10,949 nucleotides of DNA from an uncultured Bacilli bacterium. GTDB lineage: Bacteria; Bacillota_I; Bacilli_A; RF39; UBA660. The notes beneath the pieces were generated by a model that saw only the letters and a list, made by a program, of their open reading frames with translations, was not told where the DNA came from and searched no databases. Numbering within the stretch: the first letter of the stretch is position 1; every line of letters begins with the position of its first letter. The DNA is taken from the NCBI GenBank assembly GCA_944364005.1, contig CALVVW010000047.1, forward strand, positions 1-10,949, read 5' to 3'. Position numbers and translations under genes: made by a program. Below, piece by piece: positions 6,151-10,949 of this stretch.

Positions 6151-6795
6151 TCATTTTATTGCTTCTTTTCGTATTAAAAATAACTTTTTCTTCTGATAAA
6201 AACCATAAAAAACATCTTCTAATTGATAATTTTCTCTAGACAATACATCCATTAACCATACCATATCTTTACCAATCTGATTTAATACATCTTTTTGTAC
6301 TTTTCCATCAATAATAATTGGTAAGGGATAAACTCTATTCTTATCATCATCTCTTTTAAAAACAGATAACTTTCCACTAGTTTCTAAAATAGCATAATCT
6401 ACTTCTTCAATAGACTTTATACCACGATTACGAAGTTGCACTAACAAATCATCTAAATTATATCTCTGCTTTAACATTTCTTTAAAATTAACTTTCCCTC
6501 GTTCAATAATCATAGAAGGATCTCCATCTAAAATACTACGAACTTTACTACTCTTTAAAGAAACACGAGACACAACCAATTGCACAATAACTAAAGCAAT
6601 AATAGGAACAACAGACAAAAAAATATTTTGCTTATAATTATCAATCGATATCGCTGCTAACTCCGCAATAAAAATAGAAACAATCAAATCCATAATAGAA
6701 AGTTCCCCTACTTCTCTTTTTCCCATGATACGGTAAATTACCGTAATTAATAAATAAAAAAATAAAGTTTTCCATAAAACAGTAAAATAACTCAT
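6151..6795 (-). CDS. DUF421/YetF-family membrane protein
   Basis: A 214-residue protein of the usual DUF421 layout. Three N-terminal membrane segments lie at about 5-23, 35-52 and 58-77. A cytoplasmic YetF-type domain follows, with the family block GDPSMIIERGKVNFKEMLKQ from residue 91 and the DDLLVQLRNRGIKSIEEVDYAILE region. The loop motif MGKREVGELS between TM1 and TM2 is also typical. Family members (B. subtilis YetF, YkjA, YrbG) are integral membrane proteins of poorly defined role, some linked to spore membranes or stress. AGGTGAT lies 3 nt before the ATG. It ends in TGA, which shows standard stop use. The GHL10 gene follows on the same strand. A weak promoter (TTGTAT, 16 nt, TTTAAA with TGA before it) is possible in the 73-nt divergent gap upstream. 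Confidence 0.93.
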   Translation of the reverse strand: MSYFTVLWKTLFFYLLITVIYRIMGKREVGELSIMDLIVSIFIAELAAISIDNYKQNIFLSVVPIIALVIVQLVVSRVSLKSSKVRSILDGDPSMIIERGKVNFKEMLKQRYNLDDLLVQLRNRGIKSIEEVDYAILETSGKLSVFKRDDDKNRVYPLPIIIDGKVQKDVLNQIGKDMVWLMDVLSRENYQLEDVFYGFYQKKKLFLIRKEAIK

Positions 6796-6868
6796 GATAT
6801 CACCTAATATTAGTTTAAATCATTTCATATTTTTTATACAAAAACATAAATTTAATTGAGGTGTACTA

Positions 6869-7225
6869 ATGGAAATAATAAAAAAATATTCATTTCGTTT
6901 TTTATATACGATTCTATCAATAATACTCTGTCTACTTTTAATAACAACACTTTATCACTTCAATATCATATCATCAAATATCTATCAAACCCTAAAACTA
7001 ATCATTTTATTAGTAAATATATTAATTAGTGGTATCATACTAGGAAAAAAAGCAACTAGTAAAGGTTACTTAGAAGGATTAAAACTAGGAATATTTATGA
7101 TACTATTATGCTTGTTAATAACACTAATAACAGGTCAAGAGTTAAAAATAAGATTACTTTTATATGACAGTATGATACTAATTACTTCCATACTAGGAGG
7201 CATGATTGGAATTAACAAAAAATAA
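6869..7225 (+). CDS. TIGR04086-type (YrzE-like) four-TM membrane protein
   Basis: A 118-residue, almost entirely hydrophobic protein with four predicted membrane helices (about 11-28, 41-59, 69-88, 93-113). The middle loop GIILGKKATSKGYLEGLKLG (55-74), with its regularly spaced glycines and lysines, is the hallmark I associate with the TIGR04086 family of small Firmicutes membrane proteins. Function is unknown. GAGGTG (6858-6863) precedes the ATG by 5 nt. The gene is divergent from DUF421 across 73 nt. A possible -10 (TATACA, 6835-6840) lacks a good -35. The next gene starts 47 nt later on the same strand but has its own strong promoter. Confidence 0.75.
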   Translation: MEIIKKYSFRFLYTILSIILCLLLITTLYHFNIISSNIYQTLKLIILLVNILISGIILGKKATSKGYLEGLKLGIFMILLCLLITLITGQELKIRLLLYDSMILITSILGGMIGINKK

Positions 7226-7226
7226 A

Positions 7227-7255
7227 TAGACAAACCATCAAAACTATATTACAAT
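7227..7255 (+). promoter_or_regulatory. Sigma-A-type promoter for the PepSY gene
   Basis: TAGACA (7227-7232), a 17-nt spacer and TACAAT (7250-7255): five of six matches in each hexamer at ideal spacing. The start point would fall at about 7262, giving a leader of only about 11 nt that consists essentially of the Shine-Dalgarno. Confidence 0.7.
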
Positions 7256-7272
7256 AACAGTGAGGTGATAAC

Positions 7273-7839
7273 ATGCCAAAATGGCTAAAAATTTTAATTG
7301 GATTACTTGCTATTGTAATTGTTATTATTATTGCAGCTTTCTTAATCTACATGAACACAGCCTTTATTAGTAAAGAAGAAGCTAGAACAAATCTTGCAAA
7401 ATATATCAATGTAGAAGAAGAAGACATCTACTTTGAAAACGTAGATTTAGAAATGGATAATAATCAATATGAAGTAGATTTCTACTATAACAACCAAGAG
7501 TATGAAGCTAAAATTGATGCTAAAGAAGGAAAAATCATCTATACGGATTATCCCTTAAATACTACAACAAATAGCACTACTACAAACAACGGAAATGGAC
7601 AAAGTTCATCAAAAGGAAACACAACAGCAGAAGAAATTACATTAGAAGAAGCAAAACAGATTGCTCTAGACTATGCTGGCTTAAATGAAAGTGATGTTAC
7701 ATTAATAAAAGCTGAAATTGAACATGATGGAGAAGGTATGTATGAAATCGAATGGCGTGATACAACCTATGAATATGATTTTGACATTTCAAGAACAGGA
7801 AATGTTCTACACTATGATAAAGATAGAATACATGATTAA
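7273..7839 (+). CDS. Membrane-anchored protein with two PepSY-like repeats
   Basis: A 188-residue protein with one N-terminal membrane segment (about 5-27) and an extracellular remainder. Two PepSY-like repeats are visible. The first spans about 33-92 (SKEEARTNLAKYINV... then YEVDFYYNNQEYEAKIDAKEGKIIY). The second spans about 119-186 (TLEEAKQIALDYAGLNESDV... then YEIEWRDTTYEYDFDISRTGNVLHY). A flexible Asn/Thr/Ser/Gly linker (95-116) joins them. PepSY domains occur as extracytoplasmic repeats in peptidase propeptides and wall-associated proteins and are thought to modulate protease activity; no protease is encoded nearby. The soluble part is strongly acidic. GAGGTGAT lies just before ATACATG, and a strong promoter and a terminator bracket the gene, so it is probably monocistronic. 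Confidence 0.85.
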   Translation: MPKWLKILIGLLAIVIVIIIAAFLIYMNTAFISKEEARTNLAKYINVEEEDIYFENVDLEMDNNQYEVDFYYNNQEYEAKIDAKEGKIIYTDYPLNTTTNSTTTNNGNGQSSSKGNTTAEEITLEEAKQIALDYAGLNESDVTLIKAEIEHDGEGMYEIEWRDTTYEYDFDISRTGNVLHYDKDRIHD

Positions 7840-7867
7840 CTCCAGAAAATCTGGAGCTTTTATTTAT
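7840..7867 (+). terminator. Intrinsic terminator of the PepSY gene
   Basis: CTCCAGA-AAA-TCTGGAG forms a perfect 7-bp GC-containing stem right after the TAA, followed by CTTTTATTTAT. The T-rich tail is also the end of the convergent CDF gene (its stop is 7860-7862). The same stem could act weakly in the minus direction, where only TTAATC follows. Confidence 0.85.
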
Positions 7868-8726
7868 CTAAATGACTTGTAACATAAATCGTTGGATATT
7901 TTACATGAAAAGAACGATGTCTAACCAGTTCTTTTTTTATTTTCTCTTCTAATCTCGTAACCTGACGCAAAGTAAGCTTCGAATCCATCTCAACAATTAA
8001 CTGAATCTTATAATATTTACCATAACGTATTAAATATAGCTTTACTTTCTCTACTCCTTTAATTTTTAACAAAAACTGCTCAATATCTTGAGACAATTTA
8101 GAATCAACTTCTACTTTACCTATTAAATTCATAGAATTTTCTGTCAAAATATCAATAGAAGTTTTTAAAACTAAAAGACCAATAATAACACCAGTAAGCA
8201 AATCAACATAACGAAAAATATAAATGTCTTGAGAAAACTGTAATAAAACAACCGCAATAACCACTCCTAAAGATGCAATCATATCCATCTTAGACTCTTC
8301 AAAAGAAGTAATAAGTAACTGACTATTAATATCTTTTCCAACTGTATATAAAAAGAATAAAACAACACCCTTAATTACAAAACAAATAAGAAGTAACCAT
8401 AAAACAGATAAAGACGGAATATGAAAGCTACTAGAAACGCCATGATAAATAATAAACATAGCCAGTAAAAATAAAAGTACTCCAACAAATAAATTAGTAA
8501 GATACTCTACTTTACCAAATCCAAAAGGATGATTTCTAGTTGGTTGCTTTTTAGAAATTTTTGCTCCTAGAAAAGACACGATATCAGTAACAAAATCACT
8601 AAAAGTTTGAAGTCCATCTGCAAGTAACGAACCAAACTGAAAAACAACTCCCGCAACAATCTTACCTACAGCAATAATAAAATTAGACACCATACTAAAT
8701 ATTAAAACACTAGCTTCTTTTTCCAT
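7860..8726 (-). CDS. Cation diffusion facilitator (CDF) family metal exporter 1, atypical metal site
   Basis: A 288-residue CDF protein: six membrane helices (about 5-30, 34-55, 76-98, 108-127, 146-163, 165-185) and a cytoplasmic C-terminal domain from about 200. CDF proteins exchange divalent metal ions (Zn, Mn, Fe, Co) for protons as dimers. Family landmarks are LADGxxTxSDFVTD in TM2 and HPFGFGKVEYLTN (66-78) after TM2. The expected transport-site ligands are HxxxD or DxxxD in TM2 and HxxxD in TM5. Here TM2 has Q40 and D44, and the TM5 position has E144 and D148. The canonical GHGK histidine is F70. Metal specificity is therefore uncertain, or transport impaired. AGGTGA overlaps the stop of the upstream CDF gene, 8 nt away, indicating translational coupling in an operon. 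Confidence 0.92.
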   Translation of the reverse strand: MEKEASVLIFSMVSNFIIAVGKIVAGVVFQFGSLLADGLQTFSDFVTDIVSFLGAKISKKQPTRNHPFGFGKVEYLTNLFVGVLLFLLAMFIIYHGVSSSFHIPSLSVLWLLLICFVIKGVVLFFLYTVGKDINSQLLITSFEESKMDMIASLGVVIAVVLLQFSQDIYIFRYVDLLTGVIIGLLVLKTSIDILTENSMNLIGKVEVDSKLSQDIEQFLLKIKGVEKVKLYLIRYGKYYKIQLIVEMDSKLTLRQVTRLEEKIKKELVRHRSFHVKYPTIYVTSHLDK

Positions 8727-8734
8727 AATATCAC

Positions 8735-9604
8735 CTATTCTTTCCTTAAATCAGTTGTAATATAAATACTTGGATACTTAACATGAAAAGATCGATGTCT
8801 AACCAGTTCACGTTTTATTTTATGTTCTAAATTGGTTATTTTCCTTAAACTAAGATTCTTCTCTACTTCTACTAACACATGAATCTTATAATAGTCTCCA
8901 TATTTTATCAAAGTAACTTTAGTTTCTTTAACACCATGAATGGATTGAATAAACTCCAAAATATCTTTTTCTTTCGAAGAATCTACTTCAGCTTCTCCCA
9001 GTAAACACAATGAGTTTTCAATAATAATAGAAATTGCTAGATAAAAAATCATAAGTCCAATTACAATCGAACCTAAAACATCAGCATATTCTAATATTGG
9101 AAAACGAGGAGAAATCTTTAATAACAAAACAACAATAAATACAATCACGGTAGAGTATAAATCAGTCTTAGCTTCTCGAAAAGACGTAAATAATACCTGA
9201 CTATGAATACGTCGAATCATAGAAAACAAAAAAAATAACACGACAAGTTTTAAAACAAATACCGTAAGTAATAAAAAGAAAACAACATTACTAGGAATAG
9301 AGATTTTTCCTAAAAGCCCGGCAATTACAATATAAATAGCTAACACAATAAGAAGCATTCCCATAAACAAATTCGTAAGATACTCTACTTTACCAAATCC
9401 AAAAGGATGCGCTTTCGTTGGCCTTTTTTTCGATAGCCTAACCCCAATAAAAGAAACCAAATCCGTAACAAAATCACTAAAAGTATGCATTCCATCTGCA
9501 AATAATGAACCTAACTGAAAATAACATCCTCCAAAAATCTTAATCACAGTAATAATAAAATTATAACACATACTAAACGCTAACGCTTTTAGTTCCCTAG
9601 TCAC
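8735..9604 (-). CDS. Cation diffusion facilitator (CDF) family metal exporter 2
   Basis: A 289-residue CDF protein, same length and layout as its downstream neighbour and clearly its tandem paralogue. Both share FGFGKVEYLTNLF and the C-terminal RHRSFHVKYP motif, and a 35-bp stretch is identical (9375-9409 versus 8497-8531). TM2 keeps H40 and D44 (ADGMHTFSD), the usual HxxxD, while TM5 has E144 and D148 instead of HxxxD, and F70 replaces the GHGK histidine. The cytoplasmic domain (about 200-289) should mediate dimerisation. The two may form homodimers or a heterodimer, since they are translated from one message. Ribosome binding site GAGGGTGG lies 4 nt before the ATG, and an extended -10 promoter lies just upstream. 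No metal sensor gene is near. Confidence 0.93.
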   Translation of the reverse strand: MTRELKALAFSMCYNFIITVIKIFGGCYFQLGSLFADGMHTFSDFVTDLVSFIGVRLSKKRPTKAHPFGFGKVEYLTNLFMGMLLIVLAIYIVIAGLLGKISIPSNVVFFLLLTVFVLKLVVLFFLFSMIRRIHSQVLFTSFREAKTDLYSTVIVFIVVLLLKISPRFPILEYADVLGSIVIGLMIFYLAISIIIENSLCLLGEAEVDSSKEKDILEFIQSIHGVKETKVTLIKYGDYYKIHVLVEVEKNLSLRKITNLEHKIKRELVRHRSFHVKYPSIYITTDLRKE

Positions 9605-9631
9605 ATAACCACCCTCTACTCTACTATAACC

Positions 9632-9642
9632 AGTATATCACA
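9632..9642 (-). promoter_or_regulatory. Extended -10 promoter for the CDF operon, abutting a terminator
   Basis: The minus strand reads TGTGATATACT: TGA extended element plus TATACT. The T-run of the preceding terminator runs straight into the TGTG, leaving no room for a normal -35. The motif is identical to that at 10542-10552. Confidence 0.6.
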
Positions 9643-9672
9643 AAAAGAAAAAAACTCTAATAAGAATTAGAG
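9642..9672 (-). terminator. Intrinsic terminator of the HD-domain gene
   Basis: On the minus strand CTCTAAT-TCTT-ATTAGAG forms a perfect 7-bp stem, followed by TTTTTTTCTTTTT. The upstream arm contains the last codon and stop of the HD gene, so the terminator begins inside the coding sequence. Confidence 0.85.
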
Positions 9673-10521
9673 CTTTTGATAAACTTTACCATAATCAACT
9701 ACACCAGGATAAAAATCAACAGTCTGACTGCGATCAGTAATATGATTAATATTACAATATAAATCTTTAAAATCACGAGGACGCGATAATAAATTACGCA
9801 TATCGTTCAAAAATATTTGATAAACATCATCTTCATAAAACATATTCTCAGGATTTTCTAAACTATATCTTTTTCGTAATCTATCAACCGTATAATCTAA
9901 ATATTCTTCGATATTAGTATCAGGCATTCTATCTTTCGCAACAAAAAAGCTTCGAATAAATACCATCTTAATAGTGGTATTTCTATCAGCAGAAGAAATA
10001 AGCTTACCATAATCACTTCTAGGTTCATCCTCTTTAGAAGACCTATGATCTTCGATAGCTTCTTTGATAATCTTTCTTTGACTATCAGAGAAAAATTGCT
10101 TCATACCTTCATCTTCCATAAATTTCTCTGCTGCTATTAAATGGTGTCTTTTATGGTCAATATATTTTCCAACATCGTGCCAATTCGCAATAGCATACAA
10201 CATATCAGGATTAAGTCCCAAATGAAAAGTCTCATTTAAAGCAAAAACTCTTCTAGTAACTTCCATCCTATGAATAGGTCCATGTCCTTTATCATTTAAG
10301 TCCCAATAAGGCCAAACATTTTTCTCAATATACTCTCGAAGTTTAGCATCAACATCTCTTAAATAATACTCCATCTCATCAATTCCAACATCATCTAAAA
10401 TCTTTTCTTTTGCCTCTTCAAAAGGTAATTCTGTATTCATTTGCAAATAGGTATGATAAAGTAATTGATCTAGAGAATACTCTGGTTTCTCTTCTTTTAA
10501 TTTTAAAAATCTTTCTTTCAT
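9667..10521 (-). CDS. HD-domain metal-dependent phosphohydrolase
   Basis: A 284-residue soluble protein. Residues 1-70 are charged and helical with no recognised motif. An HD domain follows, with metal-binding candidates H84 (GHGPIHRMEV), H115 and D116 (NWHDVGKY), H126/H127, H159 (EDHRSS) and D179 (SSADRN). This order (H...HD...H...D) matches the HD superfamily, which hydrolyses phosphoester bonds in nucleotides, often ppGpp, cyclic dinucleotides or dNTPs. The substrate cannot be told; the DHR-S/SADRNT arrangement resembles uncharacterised stand-alone HD hydrolases rather than dGTPases or RelA/SpoT. Start choice: the ATG at 10521 lies 6 nt after AGAGGTG; the longer frame would start at the GTG inside that same Shine-Dalgarno. 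It lies between trmK and the CDF operon with its own extended -10 promoter and its own terminator. Confidence 0.88.
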   Translation of the reverse strand: MKERFLKLKEEKPEYSLDQLLYHTYLQMNTELPFEEAKEKILDDVGIDEMEYYLRDVDAKLREYIEKNVWPYWDLNDKGHGPIHRMEVTRRVFALNETFHLGLNPDMLYAIANWHDVGKYIDHKRHHLIAAEKFMEDEGMKQFFSDSQRKIIKEAIEDHRSSKEDEPRSDYGKLISSADRNTTIKMVFIRSFFVAKDRMPDTNIEEYLDYTVDRLRKRYSLENPENMFYEDDVYQIFLNDMRNLLSRPRDFKDLYCNINHITDRSQTVDFYPGVVDYGKVYQKL

Positions 10522-10527
10522 ATTAAG

Positions 10528-10534
10528 CACCTCT
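10528..10534 (-). promoter_or_regulatory. Ribosome binding site deciding the HD-protein start
   Basis: AGAGGTG on the minus strand, 6 nt before the ATG at 10521. Its last three bases are the in-frame GTG that would otherwise be taken as the start. The site lies in a small CTCTT-TTT-AAGAG inverted repeat that could partly mask it, though the predicted transcript start falls inside that repeat. Confidence 0.75.
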
Positions 10535-10541
10535 TAAAAAG

Positions 10542-10552
10542 AGTATATCACA
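10542..10552 (-). promoter_or_regulatory. Extended -10 promoter for the HD gene
   Basis: The minus strand reads TGTGATATACT, preceded by a T-run (TTTCTTCTTTTTTT) that begins right after the trmK stop. Identical to the element before the CDF operon. The predicted leader is about 14 nt. Confidence 0.6.
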
Positions 10553-10591
10553 AAAAAAGAAGAAAATTATTTTTTATTTATTTCTTCTTTT
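10553..10591 (-). terminator. Weak AT-rich terminator of trmK
   Basis: On the minus strand AAAAGAAGAAA and TTTCTTCTTTT form an 11-bp repeat around a 15-nt loop that includes the trmK stop; a short T extension follows. Mostly A-T pairs and a long loop, so it may be weak or fortuitous. Confidence 0.35.
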
Positions 10592-10949
10592 ATCATCTTA
10601 ATTTCTCTTCTTGTTAAAAACTTCTTCCATCGATAATTTTTAGGCAATACTTTAATTAAAATCTCACGAGATACTAACTCTCGTTTATAATATTCATCAA
10701 ATAATTTTCCTTTTTTCTCTAGTAAAACTGGTCCAAAGAAATATTCTCTCCTAGAATATCGTTTTTTCCCTCTAGAAAAAACAAGTATCTGATAAATAAA
10801 TTTTCCCTCTTTCACAAGTTCTTCATTAGAAAGATAGAAATGATGCTTACAAAGAAATCTCTTTACATCCTTCTGATAATTATTAGGACTAAGAATAATA
10901 GTATTTACTTTTTTTAATACTTCCAAATGACTTTTAAAAATACCTATCA
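10567..10949 (-). CDS. trmK: tRNA (adenine(22)-N1)-methyltransferase TrmK, C-terminal part, cut by window edge
   Basis: The frame is open to the right end of the window; a TTG at 10926 is an internal Leu codon, not a start. About 126 residues are visible. They begin near the end of the Rossmann SAM-binding domain, with strand KVNTIILSPNN (B. subtilis TrmK has a similar LQPN at this point). The family's C-terminal part follows: a helix, then FYLSNEELVKEGKFIYQILVF, the YFFGPVLLEKKGKLFDEYYKREL block, and a basic helical tail (about residues 95-126). TrmK methylates N1 of A22 in the D-loop region of tRNA. The SAM-binding motif (GxGG) and catalytic region are outside the window. Recognition rests on the FGPxLLEKKxxLFxEY(Y/W) block and is fairly firm. 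In B. subtilis trmK lies just after sigA. Confidence 0.85.
   Translation of the reverse strand, partial: IGIFKSHLEVLKKVNTIILSPNNYQKDVKRFLCKHHFYLSNEELVKEGKFIYQILVFSRGKKRYSRREYFFGPVLLEKKGKLFDEYYKRELVSREILIKVLPKNYRWKKFLTRREIKMIKEEINKK

Noticed and set aside
6106..6154. Upstream ATG at 6154 giving an ATGA overlap between DUF421 and GHL10
   Set aside because: The overlap is attractive, but the site before it is only AAGAAG, whereas GGTGAT stands before the ATG at 6106, and the longer N-terminus would add a Phe/Trp-rich stretch before a normal signal anchor.
6796..6868. Firm divergent promoters between DUF421 and the TIGR04086-type gene
   Set aside because: Candidates exist on both strands (TTTAAA with TTGTAT; TATACA), but none pairs two good hexamers, so they are only mentioned with the genes.
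10924..10926. TTG at 10926 as the start of a 119-residue protein
   Set aside because: The frame stays open to the window edge, no Shine-Dalgarno precedes the TTG, and the sequence reads as the C-terminal part of TrmK.
1..10949. Mycoplasma-type genetic code (TGA as Trp), suspected from the AT-richness
   Set aside because: Trp codons checked are TGG and the DUF421 gene ends in TGA; a PBP is also present, so a wall-less mollicute is unlikely.

Overview
The window (about 11 kb, very AT-rich, standard genetic code with TGA used as a stop and TGG for Trp) looks like a chromosomal core region of a low-GC Bacillota, probably a Bacilli/Erysipelotrichia-like or RF39-like uncultured gut lineage. The organism has a cell wall: a class B penicillin-binding protein is present. 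Shine-Dalgarno sites of the form AGGTGAT or GAGGTG precede most genes. I see no phage, IS, CRISPR or tRNA/rRNA signal.

Layout, left to right. At 1-857 (minus) is the N-terminal part of a class B PBP. A divergent small DUF2624/YqfT-like gene follows (935-1186, plus), then two back-to-back convergent hairpin terminators. Next are an unrecognised two-TM membrane protein (minus) and nfo, endonuclease IV (minus). A block of three type IV pilin-like genes follows (all minus): two close tandem paralogues and a more distant third ending in five alanines. Upstream of these lie a membrane-anchored GHL10-type glycoside hydrolase and a DUF421/YetF-family membrane protein (both minus). Two plus-strand envelope genes come next: a TIGR04086-type four-TM protein and a protein with two PepSY-like repeats. 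The right end is minus strand again: two tandem cation diffusion facilitator (CDF) paralogues, an HD-domain phosphohydrolase, and the C-terminal part of TrmK (tRNA m1A22 methyltransferase), cut by the window edge.

From memory, trmK, nfo, yqfT and pbpA also lie in the same chromosomal neighbourhood of Bacillus subtilis. The window may therefore be an ancestral Bacilli backbone into which envelope genes (pilins, GHL10, DUF421, PepSY, CDF) were inserted. Several genes appear to be transcribed from extended -10 promoters (TGTGATATACT type) that sit directly against, or inside, the U-tract of the preceding gene's terminator.

Four start codons were reassigned from ribosome-binding-site evidence: TTG at 857 for the PBP, ATG at 4895 for the third pilin, ATG at 6106 for the GHL10 protein and ATG at 10521 for the HD protein. 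The least ordinary material is the mosaic divergence of the tandem pilins, the CDF pair with non-canonical metal-site residues, and the compact terminator/promoter junctions. I found no clear evidence of a wholly new multi-gene system.
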